Assembly (NCBI GenBank): GCA_002402635.1
Contig: DHGE01000167.1
Span: 9,241 to 68,017, forward strand
Reading direction: 5' to 3'
Source of the DNA: Deferribacterales bacterium UBA4806
Lineage (GTDB): Bacteria; Chrysiogenota; Deferribacteres; Deferribacterales; UBA228
DNA length: 58,777 nt
Position 1 is the stretch's first letter. Each line of letters begins with the position of its first letter. Shown piece by piece: positions 36,148 through 45,296 of this stretch. The translations under genes were made by a program, and so were the position numbers. A model generated the notes under the pieces. It saw nothing but the letters and a program-made list of their open reading frames with translations, searched no databases and was not told the origin of the DNA.

Positions 36148-36550
36148 ATGAAAATTACGAACGCAACAGATTATGCAATAAGAGCAATAATATATATGGC
36201 ACAAAACAAAGAAAAAAAGTCCTTTATGCGTTCCGAATTATCCAAGGAATGTAGTATCCCTGATAGTTTTTTGGGTAAGATTTTACAAGCTTTAAAAAAA
36301 TCTGAAATTTTGACATCCAACAGAGGCAAATTTGGGGGTTACTCAATATCTAAAAATTTAGAAGATATTACTTTCTATGACATTATAACAGCAGTTGAGG
36401 GAAATATATATAAATGAATGTCTAAAAGATGATGAAATCTGTAATAAAACAAAGGAATGCACACTAAAAGCTGCTCTTAATGAAATAAATAAAGATTTAA
36501 TAAAAAATTTAAAAAATTATAATATTCAAAACTTGATTTTAAAATTTTAA
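36148..36550 (+). pseudogene. Rrf2-family transcriptional regulator split by a frameshift
   Basis: The first 89 codons (36148-36417) give a normal Rrf2 winged-helix domain: ATDYAIRAIIYMAQ, CSIPDSFLGKILQALKKS, SNRGKFGGYSIS and YDIITAVEGNIY, then a stop. In another frame from 36413 to the TAA at 36548-36550 the sequence continues exactly as the family would: NECLKDDEICNKTKECTLK and a helical tail. That part holds the three cysteines (C-x6-C-x5-C) that bind the Fe-S cluster in this family. The break lies in the alternating ATATATATA at 36404-36412. Adding two bases (one AT unit) restores one frame. Cause unknown: slippage (phase variation), decay or sequencing error. A weak Shine-Dalgarno site precedes the ATG. 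The gene sits upstream of the CydA-like pair, a plausible redox or NO-responsive target. Confidence 0.85.
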
Positions 36551-36561
36551 TCTTGTATAAC
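36533..36561 (+). promoter_or_regulatory. leaderless-type promoter of the CydA-like gene
   Basis: TTGATT (36533-36538) and TATAAC (36556-36561) with exactly 17 bp between, then 6 nt to the ATG at 36568. It lies at the end of the broken rrf2 gene. Confidence 0.55.
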
Positions 36562-36567
36562 TCTCTT

Positions 36568-37842
36568 ATGAGCTTTATACCTTATTACAGTGATTTAGTT
36601 CATCCAGCTGTATTGATTTCATCAATTGCAATTTTCCATACTTTTATTGCACATTTTTCTATTGGAATGGGTTTGTATGTTATTATCTGTGAATATTTTG
36701 CTTACAAAAAAAACAATATGGTACTTTTGGAATACACAAAAAAAAATAGTTCTCTCATACTTTTCATAGCAACTGTGTTAGGGGCTTTGACAGGTGTGGG
36801 TATCTGGTTTGTTATATCTATTATTGCTCCATTTGCTACTTCAACATTAATACATAATTTTGTATGGTTCTGGGCAAGTGAATGGGTGTTCTTTGTAATA
36901 GAAATTGTTACTATTTTACTTTATTATTATTTATGGGGCAAAATTGAGAAAAAACTTCATTTAATTATAGGCATTATTTATTTTATAAGTGGTTATTGTA
37001 GCTTAATATTAATAAATGGCATTATCTCTTTTCAATTAACTCCAGGGAAATGGCTTGAGACAAAAAACGTATGGGATGGTTTTTTTAATCCATCATTTCT
37101 TCCTTCAACAATAGCACGAACAGGATTCTGTTTGATATTAGCGTCAATTTTCTCTACCCTTATTATTTCTTTCTTAAAAAATAGTGATATAAAAAAATAC
37201 ACTGGGAGAATATCAACAATATTTATTGTTGTAGGTGCACTCTTCTGCATTGTGGGCACATATCTGTGGGTGCAATCAATACCTGAAAATGTTAGATCTC
37301 AATTATCTGGTGGAAACACCACATTAACACATTTCTTCCATTATTATATAATTACGGGGGTTATCCTCATTGCGTTATCAATTATACTAGAACTTATCTT
37401 CTATAAATATTTTAATATTGTCTTTTCAATAATATTGTTATGCGTAGGGATGACTGCCTTTTCGTATTTTGAATTTACCAGAGAAAGAGTGAGAAAACCT
37501 TTTCTAGTAAGAGACTACGTATATGCCAATGGCATACCTCTGGACAAAATAGATGAAATAAACACAACTGGCATACTAGAGTATACAAATGTAATTTTAA
37601 AAAGAAAAGAACTGACAGATGTACAAAAGGGTGAATTAATATATACATCAGAATGCTATAGCTGCCACAGCATAAATGGCTTTAACAACCTCAGAAGCAA
37701 ACTAGAGGGGTTAAAGGCAGAAGATATATTCTATGTTATTGATGGTATAGGCTATAACCCCTTAATGCCACCTTTTGTTGGAATTGAGTCAGAAAAGAAA
37801 TATTTAGCTGAATTTTTACAGGACAGGTTATCAAATAAATGA
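36568..37842 (+). CDS. CydA-superfamily membrane protein with C-terminal cytochrome c domain
   Basis: An integral membrane protein (424 residues, about nine helices) resembling subunit I of bd-type oxygen reductases. His24 in AIFHTFIAHFSIG aligns with the N-terminal heme-ligand His of CydA, and GALTGVGIWF resembles the family's second-helix motif. The C-terminal 80 residues form a class-I cytochrome c domain with CYSCH (Cys363, Cys366, His367) and a likely Met ligand in NPLMPPFVG. The typical long Q-loop is not evident, so electrons may come from a c-type cytochrome rather than quinol. The start is ATG 36568, set by the promoter placement; a TTG at 36553 would lie inside the promoter. A bd-like oxygen reductase role is inferred. 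Confidence 0.7.
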   Translation: MSFIPYYSDLVHPAVLISSIAIFHTFIAHFSIGMGLYVIICEYFAYKKNNMVLLEYTKKNSSLILFIATVLGALTGVGIWFVISIIAPFATSTLIHNFVWFWASEWVFFVIEIVTILLYYYLWGKIEKKLHLIIGIIYFISGYCSLILINGIISFQLTPGKWLETKNVWDGFFNPSFLPSTIARTGFCLILASIFSTLIISFLKNSDIKKYTGRISTIFIVVGALFCIVGTYLWVQSIPENVRSQLSGGNTTLTHFFHYYIITGVILIALSIILELIFYKYFNIVFSIILLCVGMTAFSYFEFTRERVRKPFLVRDYVYANGIPLDKIDEINTTGILEYTNVILKRKELTDVQKGELIYTSECYSCHSINGFNNLRSKLEGLKAEDIFYVIDGIGYNPLMPPFVGIESEKKYLAEFLQDRLSNK

Positions 37843-37855
37843 ATGTTAGAGTGAT

Positions 37856-38929
37856 ATGTTAAATACTATAGCCGTTGTGCCTAATTATACAGAAATGTTA
37901 ACAGCGCCTGCTGTAATTTTTCAATTTCTCTATGTATTCACTTTTTTATTACATATAATATTTGTCAATCTGACACTTGGAGGCATTTTTTCTATCCTAT
38001 TATGCAAATATATATATAAAACATATAATGATAGTGTATATAATTCAATTGCCCATGATCTATCATTTATTAATACCTATAATATTTCACTAACAGTTAC
38101 AACAGCTATAGCACCATTACTTTTTATTCAGATTTTATATGACAAATTCTTTTATTCATCATCAATAATTATTGCCTATTACTGGTTATCTATTATATTT
38201 GCCATTATTATTGCCTATTATTTTAATTATATATACAAATATAAACTCTTTTATTTAAAATTCAGAATAGCTGGCGGCACAATATTTATGGTTATAGTAT
38301 TTATACTATTTTTGTATACTACCTTTATGCTCGTTTCTAATACTCTTCTATCAGTAAACCCAGAAATATGGAAGGAACAATATAAAAATATAAATTTTCT
38401 TAATATTCCTACTATTATCCCTAGATATTTACACTTTTTGATAGGATCTATAGCCTTAAATGGTATATTCATATGCATCTACTCAAAAGCTAGGAAATCT
38501 CTTAATGAAAATATAAAAACAAAAATGTTTATACTCGGCAAAAATATGTTTATATACGCCACACTACTTCAATTTATTGTGGGCTTCTGGTTTTTATTCT
38601 CCCATAAAAAAATGATATGGCTAAATATTGTTCAAGGCTATGGTTTGATTTTAATTATTTTAACTGTTCTTTTTTCTTTATATATTATTTATTTGTTTAT
38701 AAAAAATGGTTCTCTTTTATTAATAACTATTTTTGGCATTCTAACACTGATTCTTATGGTAATTTTAAGAAGGCTCACAGAAGTCTATTATTTAGAGCCT
38801 TACTTAAAAAATCTTAAATTTGTGTCACATTACCAATTTTCTGCTCTTGCAATGTTTTTAATACTATTTATTATAATGTTAGTATTATTTGCTTACCTGT
38901 TTAAATGCATTCATAAAAATAGAATTTAG
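37856..38929 (+). CDS. second CydA-like polytopic membrane protein, partner of the heme c-bearing one
   Basis: A 357-residue protein with about nine membrane helices and no soluble domain. Its N-terminus (FLLHIIFVNLTLGG, His33) matches the CydA helix-1 motif more clearly than the first gene does. The remaining helices have few acidic or histidine residues. It starts 13 bp after the first CydA-like gene, so the two probably form a heterodimer, as in CydAA'-type arrangements, and no CydB-like gene is present. Whether it binds hemes or is a structural subunit is unclear. Confidence 0.65.
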   Translation: MLNTIAVVPNYTEMLTAPAVIFQFLYVFTFLLHIIFVNLTLGGIFSILLCKYIYKTYNDSVYNSIAHDLSFINTYNISLTVTTAIAPLLFIQILYDKFFYSSSIIIAYYWLSIIFAIIIAYYFNYIYKYKLFYLKFRIAGGTIFMVIVFILFLYTTFMLVSNTLLSVNPEIWKEQYKNINFLNIPTIIPRYLHFLIGSIALNGIFICIYSKARKSLNENIKTKMFILGKNMFIYATLLQFIVGFWFLFSHKKMIWLNIVQGYGLILIILTVLFSLYIIYLFIKNGSLLLITIFGILTLILMVILRRLTEVYYLEPYLKNLKFVSHYQFSALAMFLILFIIMLVLFAYLFKCIHKNRI

Positions 38930-38938
38930 GAGCTTATA

Positions 38939-39898
38939 TTGTCAGCTATTTATATCAGAGAAAAAGATGTGTCTAATATTTTAAATATAGATAAAGCTAT
39001 AGAATTGGTCGAAGAGGCTTTTAAGGGCTATTCTGAAGGTACGTGTTATAACATGCCCAGAAGACGGCTGCGCATAAAGAAGGGTGCCCTTCATTTGCTA
39101 CCAGGTGCTATTCCCTATAAAGAAGTATTTGGTTATAAAGCCTATACATCCTTTAAAAATGGTGTAATATTCAAAGTTTTTCTTCATTCGGCTGAAACTG
39201 GAGAACTGTTAGCTATCATAGAAGCAAATGAACTTGGAAGATTAAGAACTGCTGCTGCAAGTGCTGTGGCAACAAAATATTTGGCAAAAAAAGAAGCAAA
39301 AAAACACTTAATATTTGGTGCTGGATATCAAGCTGAAATGCAGCTAATAGCAGTAAACAAGGTAAGAAATATAGAAGAAATTTACGTTATTAATAGAAAT
39401 TCTGAAAAGGGAGAAAATTTTGTAAATAAAATGAAAGCTATCTTAAACATAAAAATTGAAAGAAACTCTGACTACAGAGCTTTCTTAAATAAAAGTGACA
39501 TTGTAACCACAATTACAACATCATCAAATCCACTTTTTTTAGCAGATGATTTTAATGGATGTGGTGTGCATATTAACGCTGCTGGCTCAAATAGTTTAAT
39601 TAGAAGAGAACTCCCAGAAAAAACAATTGAAAGAGCAAATATTTTGGCAGTTGATTCAAAGGATATAGCAGAACTAGAATGTGGTGATATATTGCCATCT
39701 CTAGAGAAGGGAAGAATACATTTCAATGAAATAGTTGAATTAGGTGACATAATATCGGGAAAAGTTAAAAGCAGAACTGATGATAGCGAGCTTACAATAT
39801 TTGAATCACATGGTATGGGCATACAAGATATTATTTGTGCCCATTATATTTATGAAAAGTCATTAGAACTAAAGGCCTATGAAAAGCTACCATTTTAA
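38939..39898 (+). CDS. ornithine cyclodeaminase / mu-crystallin family protein
   Basis: NAD(P)-binding protein of 319 residues. N-terminal AIELVEEAFKGYSEG and RRRLRIKKGALHLLPGA contribute the substrate pocket; TGELLAIIEANELGRLRTAAASAVATKYLA and the Rossmann LIFGAGYQAEMQL follow. Family members are ornithine cyclodeaminases, alanine dehydrogenases or ketimine reductases, and the substrate cannot be told. The start is TTG at 38939, chosen because TAGGAG (overlapping the previous stop codon) lies about 7 nt upstream. It is probably cotranscribed with the CydA-like genes. An ornithine-to-proline role would complement proBA but is speculative. Confidence 0.85.
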   Translation: MSAIYIREKDVSNILNIDKAIELVEEAFKGYSEGTCYNMPRRRLRIKKGALHLLPGAIPYKEVFGYKAYTSFKNGVIFKVFLHSAETGELLAIIEANELGRLRTAAASAVATKYLAKKEAKKHLIFGAGYQAEMQLIAVNKVRNIEEIYVINRNSEKGENFVNKMKAILNIKIERNSDYRAFLNKSDIVTTITTSSNPLFLADDFNGCGVHINAAGSNSLIRRELPEKTIERANILAVDSKDIAELECGDILPSLEKGRIHFNEIVELGDIISGKVKSRTDDSELTIFESHGMGIQDIICAHYIYEKSLELKAYEKLPF

Positions 39899-39936
39899 AT
39901 AAACCAATTTATATCTTAAATAGGATTATTTTTATC

Positions 39937-39964
39937 TTGATAAATTTATAATTAAATTTATAAT
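39937..39964 (+). promoter_or_regulatory. promoter of nrdJ
   Basis: TTGATA (39937-39942), 16 bp, perfect TATAAT (39959-39964). It overlaps the in-frame ATG at 39963, which rules that codon out and supports the downstream ATG with its Shine-Dalgarno site. Confidence 0.65.
39941..39964 (+). repeat. 12-bp perfect tandem repeat across the nrdJ promoter
   Basis: TAAATTTATAAT occurs twice head to tail (39941-39952 and 39953-39964), filling the spacer and -10. It could be a regulator site, a second -10 copy, or chance in AT-rich DNA. It does not match the NrdR box consensus that I know. Confidence 0.7.
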
Positions 39965-39989
39965 GTATTATCCATGGAGGGTGCTTTTA

Positions 39990-42278
39990 ATGAATGAAGT
40001 TATTAATTCTATAAAATATGTAGATATAGAACCTGAAATTGCGGCAAATGCTAATATTGTCTTAAAGAAAAGATATCTTAAAAAAGACGAAAAGGGCAAC
40101 ATTATAGAAACACCTAAAGAAATGTTTCAAAGGGTGGCTTCAAATATTGCTCAAGCTGAACTAATCTATAATAAAAATACAAATATAGAAGTAATTGCAA
40201 ATAGCTTTTTTGAAATTATGGCTACATTCAAATTTCTCCCAAATTCACCAACGCTAATGAATGCTGGTAAAGAACTACAACAACTATCTGCTTGTTTTGT
40301 TTTACCTATTGAAGATTCATTAGATAAGATATTTGAAGCCGTTAAATATACGGCCTTAATACATAAATCTGGAGGAGGAACTGGATTTTCATTTTCAAGA
40401 CTTAGACCAAAAGAAGACGTAGTTAAAAGTACCAAAGGAGTTTCATCAGGCCCAGTTTCTTTTATGACTGTTTTTGATTCAGCAACAGAAACAATCAAGC
40501 AAGGTGGTACACGTAGAGGTGCTAATATGGGAATCTTGCGTGTAGATCACCCTGATATAATGGAGTTTGTTCATGCTAAAAAAGACCATAATAAATTAAA
40601 TAACTTTAATTTATCTGTTGCAATAACAGATAAATTTATGGAAGCATATTTTAATAATAAAACATATGAGTTAATTAATCCAAGAACTAAACAAATTACA
40701 GGAACATTAAACGCGAAAGATGTATTTAATGAAATGGTAAAACTTGCATGGGAAGGTGGAGATCCTGGAGTTATCTTTATTGATAAAATAAATCAAAAAA
40801 ATCCAACTCCAGAATTTGAAATTGAAAGTACAAACCCCTGCGGTGAACAGCCATTGCTGCCATATGAATCATGTAATTTAGGATCATTAAATCTGAAAAA
40901 GTTTATAAAAGATAAAAAAATCCTCTGGGATGACTTAAAAAATACTATAAACATAGCTGTCAGATTTTTAGATAATGTTATAGATATGAACAGGTATCCA
41001 ATTGATATTATCGATAAGGTAACAAAAGAAAACAGAAAAATAGGTTTAGGGGTCATGGGTTGGGCGGATATGTTAGCACTCCTTGAAATTCCTTATAATT
41101 CCGAAGAAGCAATATCTTTAGCCGAGAAAATCATGAGTTTTATACAAAATGAATCAAAGGTAGCCTCGTCAAAATTAGCTGAAGAAAGGGGAAATTTCCC
41201 AAATTTTGACAAAAGCATTTATAAACTTCAAGGCTACAAAAACATGCGAAATGCAACTACAACTACAATTGCACCAACTGGGACTATATCTATTATTGCC
41301 AATTGTTCAAGTGGAATTGAGCCTTACTTTGCCCTTGCCTTTTACAGAAATGTTCTGGACAATGATAAACTTGTTGAGATCAACGAAATATTTAAAGGCG
41401 TAGCAGAAAAAGAAGGTTTTTATGACAACAACTTTTTAGAAGAAGTAGCAACAAAAGGAAGTATTGCACACATAAAAAATATACCAGATAAGTGGAAAAG
41501 GATATTTATAGTTTCCCATGAAATAAAGCCAGATTGGCATGTAAAGATGCAAGCAACTTTTCAAAAATATACAGACAATGCTGTAAGTAAAACTGTAAAC
41601 TTTCCGAATTCAGCCACTATAGAGGATATAAGAAAAGTTTATTTGCTTTCATATAAACTTGAATGTAAAGGAATTACAATATATAGAGATGGTAGCCGCT
41701 CCGAACAGGTTATCAATATTGGTACAGATATTAAAACGAGAGAAACAGTGGAGATACCTACTTTCAAACCAAAACCTCGTCCCAAAGTACTTGTTGGAAG
41801 AACTATTGAAATGGTCACAGGTTGTGGAAAACTTTATGTGACTATCAATTTAGACGAGACAGGAAAACCATTTGAAGTTTTTACCAGTATTGGTAAGGCT
41901 GGTGGATGCGCTCAAAGTCAATGTGAAGCTATAGGGCGCTTAATATCAATTATATTAAGAAGTGGTGGACAGCCGGAAACAGTTATAAAGCAATTAAAGG
42001 GAATCTCCTGTCATATGAAATATGGTTTTGGACCACATCAAGTATTAAGTTGTGCCGATGCTGTTGCTAAAGCTATAGAAATAACAATATCAGAACCTGT
42101 TGATATAAAAACACCGGTAAAAAGCACAGTAACAATTGATAAATTAATCGATGAAATTGAAGAAAAAAAAGAAGATAAAAAAGTGCATAATGGTGCATGC
42201 CCTGAGTGTGGTGCCCCAATAACTTATATAGAAGGCTGCGATGTGTGTTTTTCCTGTGGGTATTCTCATTGCAACTAA
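39990..42278 (+). CDS. nrdJ: adenosylcobalamin-dependent ribonucleotide reductase (class II)
   Basis: Reduces ribonucleotides to deoxyribonucleotides with a B12 radical, independently of oxygen. Motifs: LPNSPTLMNAG and QQLSACFVLP with the active-site Cys, HKSGGGTGFSFSRLRP, the NPCGEQPLLPYESCNLGSLN finger-loop and APTGTISIIANCSSGIEP. The C-terminal TSIGKAGGCAQSQCEAIGRL domain and a four-cysteine zinc-ribbon tail (CPECG...CFSCG) mark the NrdJ/TSCPD type. The start is ATG 39990, 6-8 nt after GGAGGG. The cofactor is made by the adenosyltransferase encoded at 26934. No cobalamin riboswitch is visible upstream. Confidence 0.96.
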   Translation: MNEVINSIKYVDIEPEIAANANIVLKKRYLKKDEKGNIIETPKEMFQRVASNIAQAELIYNKNTNIEVIANSFFEIMATFKFLPNSPTLMNAGKELQQLSACFVLPIEDSLDKIFEAVKYTALIHKSGGGTGFSFSRLRPKEDVVKSTKGVSSGPVSFMTVFDSATETIKQGGTRRGANMGILRVDHPDIMEFVHAKKDHNKLNNFNLSVAITDKFMEAYFNNKTYELINPRTKQITGTLNAKDVFNEMVKLAWEGGDPGVIFIDKINQKNPTPEFEIESTNPCGEQPLLPYESCNLGSLNLKKFIKDKKILWDDLKNTINIAVRFLDNVIDMNRYPIDIIDKVTKENRKIGLGVMGWADMLALLEIPYNSEEAISLAEKIMSFIQNESKVASSKLAEERGNFPNFDKSIYKLQGYKNMRNATTTTIAPTGTISIIANCSSGIEPYFALAFYRNVLDNDKLVEINEIFKGVAEKEGFYDNNFLEEVATKGSIAHIKNIPDKWKRIFIVSHEIKPDWHVKMQATFQKYTDNAVSKTVNFPNSATIEDIRKVYLLSYKLECKGITIYRDGSRSEQVINIGTDIKTRETVEIPTFKPKPRPKVLVGRTIEMVTGCGKLYVTINLDETGKPFEVFTSIGKAGGCAQSQCEAIGRLISIILRSGGQPETVIKQLKGISCHMKYGFGPHQVLSCADAVAKAIEITISEPVDIKTPVKSTVTIDKLIDEIEEKKEDKKVHNGACPECGAPITYIEGCDVCFSCGYSHCN

Positions 42279-42321
42279 TTATTCGTGAATATACAGAAAA
42301 TTCTATATATTTTTTATGATT

Positions 42322-43977
42322 TTATTCACCTTTTCCGTTTTTAACGTCTTCTAAAGCTGTTTTTCTTAGTTTATAATGTTGCTTTTTACCAGTAGCCGTT
42401 CTGGGTAATTCATCAACAAAAATATAATAACGTGGTCTTTCCTGTGGAGAAATCATCGGATTGCTATTAACATATTTACGTAGCTCATCTATAGTTAAAG
42501 AATTGTCTTTTTTTACAATATATGCAACAAGTATCTTACCGCGCTTTGTGTCATTAGCCCCAACTATTGCTGAATCAAGAATTTTTGGATGTCTATTGAT
42601 TATCTCTTCAATTTGAGCAGGATAAATATTATTGCCACCAACGATAATCATATCGTCTTTTCTTGCTCTTATTGTTATATACTGATCCTGATCCCATGTA
42701 GCTAAATCTCCAGGATAAAACCAATCTCCCTTTATTCTAGTTTTCATTTCCTCTTCATTATTAAAGTAAAATAAGGTTCCCTTTATTGTTTTAACAGCTA
42801 TTTCACCAACTTCTTTATCGTCCATTGCAACTAATTCATCTGGATCTGCCAGTCTGTCCTGATATACCTTTACAATTCTAACGTCGTCATCTATCGCAGC
42901 TCTACCCGTTTGTCCTGCTCTTTCCGGTAAATCATAGGGTGTTAGAATTTCATTGAGTAAAGTTTCACTTGTTCCACAGGCATTATATATTTTATTGGTA
43001 AATACCTTTATAAGTTCCGTACAGAGGTCTCTCTCAAGAGGAGCTCCCATACTTAAAATAATTTCCAGTGAATCAACATTCTTATGTAACTTTTTCTGCT
43101 CCTCTAAAAGAGCATAAAACATTGTGGGAACTCCCACAACAACAGATACTTTATATTTCTCTATATACTCTAATGCACTGCGTGGATGAAAATATTTTAT
43201 AGATACGCAACATCCCCCTAAATAAAATGTGGGATTTGGCCCACCAACATACAACCCTCCTCTATGAAACCAAGGTGATATATTCATTAATACATCATGA
43301 ATATCATACTTCAGGTGCATTATTAAATCATGGGAAGCCAATACTTCATTAATATTATTTATTGGAAAACCTTTGGGTATTCCAGTAGTGCCTGAAGTAT
43401 AAAGTCTCGTAACTTCATCATAAGCATTAAATTCGATATCCACTTCTGGTTCACTCTCTGATGCATTACTTACAAATTCTTCATATCTGATAAAAGGATA
43501 CTTCAATTGTTGAGTATCATCGGCATCAACTATAATTACTTTTTTTGGTTTAAAGGTTGATAGATTAATTGCTTCAACTACAACATTAATAAGGGAAATA
43601 TCTACAAATAAGATAACAGGTTTGCTTTCATCTATAATATAGCTGACTTCGCCTGGTGCCATTTTAAAGTTTATAGGGCAATTTATGCATCCTATTTTTT
43701 GTGTTGCAAGATAAATAAATGCGAATTCAGGGCAGTTCATAAGCATATATAAAACCAGATCGTTACCTTTCAAATCTTCTTTTAACATAGCATTTGAAAG
43801 TTTATTAACTTCATAATTAAGATCTCTATAAGTATAAAAGGTATTTTTATTAGCATTAATCAAAGCTTTCCTGTTGGGGAAACGAAATACATTCCTTTTA
43901 AACCCTTCAATATAAATACAATTTCTTTCAAATAAACTTCTATATTTCTCAACGTCATAAGTAAAGGGTCTTCTCAT
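42322..43977 (-). CDS. AMP-forming acyl-CoA synthetase / ligase
   Basis: Activates a carboxylic acid through an acyl-adenylate. The 551-residue protein shows the ANL motifs in order: RLYTSGTTGIPKGFP (P-loop), FHRGGLYVGG, YNACGTSETLL, WFYPGDLATWDQD with the ribose-binding Asp, DDMIIVGGNNIYPAQIEE (hinge), and the catalytic Lys in PRTATGKKQHYKLR. The substrate is probably a medium or long-chain fatty acid but is undetermined. It starts 2 bp after the FabF-like gene, suggesting that an activated acyl group is used by, or supplied to, that neighbour. Confidence 0.9.
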   Translation of the reverse strand: MRRPFTYDVEKYRSLFERNCIYIEGFKRNVFRFPNRKALINANKNTFYTYRDLNYEVNKLSNAMLKEDLKGNDLVLYMLMNCPEFAFIYLATQKIGCINCPINFKMAPGEVSYIIDESKPVILFVDISLINVVVEAINLSTFKPKKVIIVDADDTQQLKYPFIRYEEFVSNASESEPEVDIEFNAYDEVTRLYTSGTTGIPKGFPINNINEVLASHDLIMHLKYDIHDVLMNISPWFHRGGLYVGGPNPTFYLGGCCVSIKYFHPRSALEYIEKYKVSVVVGVPTMFYALLEEQKKLHKNVDSLEIILSMGAPLERDLCTELIKVFTNKIYNACGTSETLLNEILTPYDLPERAGQTGRAAIDDDVRIVKVYQDRLADPDELVAMDDKEVGEIAVKTIKGTLFYFNNEEEMKTRIKGDWFYPGDLATWDQDQYITIRARKDDMIIVGGNNIYPAQIEEIINRHPKILDSAIVGANDTKRGKILVAYIVKKDNSLTIDELRKYVNSNPMISPQERPRYYIFVDELPRTATGKKQHYKLRKTALEDVKNGKGE

Positions 43978-43979
43978 TT

Positions 43980-45230
43980 TTATTCTCTATACCTTTTTAA
44001 AATTATTGATGCATTAACGCCACCAAAACCAAAAGAATTTGACAATACGACATTTACTTCCTTCTTTCTAGCTTTATGTGGAACATAATCGAGATCACAT
44101 TCAGGATCTGGATTATCTAAATTAATTGTTGGTGGTATAATACCATCAATTATAGTCATAGCTGAAAATATGGCTTCAACCAATCCCGATGCTGCTAATA
44201 AATGACCCGTCATAGACTTATTTGAGGATATTGGTATTTTATATGAATAATCACCAAATAATTTTTTTATAGCCTGTGTTTCTATAAGATCATTTATTTG
44301 TGTTGATGTGCCATGAGCATTTATATAATCAACCTCTTTTAATTTAACTTTGCTATCAATTATTGCATTTTCCATACATTTAACAATTGCAATTCCATCA
44401 GGATTTGGTGCAATTGAATGTGATGAATCAGTTGTTGCTCCAAAACCGCAAACTTCTGCATATATTTTTGCATTTCTTTTTTTTGCATAATCCAAGGTCT
44501 CAAGCAACACGGCACCAGAACCTTCAGAAATGACAAACCCAGACCTATCTCTATCAAAAGGCCTACTAGCTTTTTCAGGGCAATCGTTCCATTTTACATC
44601 AGCAATTGCCGTTAAATTTCCTAACCCTGCTATAACAGTTGGAATAATTCCTGATTCCGATGCTACCACAAGAGCTGCATCTATTTCACCATTTTGTATC
44701 ATCCGTAACCCCAGTCCAATGGCTTTTGTCCCTGAGGCACATGCTTCCTGCAAGAAATGTTGAGGGCCTTTAAATTCATACTTAACTGCAGTATCGCCGG
44801 CAATAACATTAGATGCTAAATTTAAAATTAAAAAAGGTGTGATTTTATTTACCTTATCTTCAAAATAAAGTTTACAGTTTTCTTCAAATAAACGATAAGC
44901 GCCAATACAACTTGAACCAATTACGGATAATTTATAAATATCTCTATCCATTTTTTCAAAAAAACTATCCTTCATACATGTATCTGCAGCTGCCATAAAA
45001 AGGTGCTGCATTCTATCTGTTCGTCTTATAAATTTTTTAGTAAAATACTGTTCAGGATTAAAGTTTTTTACAAGCCCAGCAATTTTATGCTTAATCTTAG
45101 ATGTATCACAACAATCGATTACACTTATTCCAGAGAGTCCTCTGCATAAGTTATTCCAGCTTTCCTCCAAATTCAAACCTAAGGGAGTAATTGCTGACAT
45201 ACCGGTTATAACTACTCTTCTATTTTTCAT
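43980..45230 (-). CDS. fabF: beta-ketoacyl-ACP synthase, FabF-like
   Basis: Condensing enzyme of the KAS II family. It starts MKNRRVVITGMSAITPLG and has catalytic Cys in LQEACASGTKAIGLG, the first His in INAHGTSTQIND and the second in NKSMTGHLLAASG, followed by GFGGVNASIIL. The start is ATG 45230, with GGGAG 5 nt upstream; the ATG four codons earlier overlaps that Shine-Dalgarno site. No fabG, fabZ or acpP accompanies it, so it may be a second, specialised KAS working with the ligase downstream rather than the main fatty-acid synthase. Confidence 0.9.
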   Translation of the reverse strand: MKNRRVVITGMSAITPLGLNLEESWNNLCRGLSGISVIDCCDTSKIKHKIAGLVKNFNPEQYFTKKFIRRTDRMQHLFMAAADTCMKDSFFEKMDRDIYKLSVIGSSCIGAYRLFEENCKLYFEDKVNKITPFLILNLASNVIAGDTAVKYEFKGPQHFLQEACASGTKAIGLGLRMIQNGEIDAALVVASESGIIPTVIAGLGNLTAIADVKWNDCPEKASRPFDRDRSGFVISEGSGAVLLETLDYAKKRNAKIYAEVCGFGATTDSSHSIAPNPDGIAIVKCMENAIIDSKVKLKEVDYINAHGTSTQINDLIETQAIKKLFGDYSYKIPISSNKSMTGHLLAASGLVEAIFSAMTIIDGIIPPTINLDNPDPECDLDYVPHKARKKEVNVVLSNSFGFGGVNASIILKRYRE

Positions 45231-45257
45231 CATATCTCCCATTTATCTCAAATGAGG

Positions 45258-45285
45258 ATTTTATAAAAAATTAATTTTTTATCAA
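45258..45285 (-). promoter_or_regulatory. promoter of the fabF-ligase pair
   Basis: TTGATA (45280-45285) and TAAAAT (45258-45263) with 16-bp spacing on the minus strand, about 28 bp before the fabF start codon. Confidence 0.5.
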
Positions 45286-45296
45286 CTGAAAATATT

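Noticed and set aside
39963..39990. Upstream ATG at 39963 as the nrdJ start
   Set aside because: It lies within the TATAAT of the promoter, and the ATG at 39990 has a GGAGGG ribosome site and fits the family N-terminus.
42279..42321. Terminator between nrdJ and the acyl-CoA ligase gene
   Set aside because: Only a weak GTGAATA/TATTCAC pairing with a loop of about 30 nt and no U-run; not convincing.
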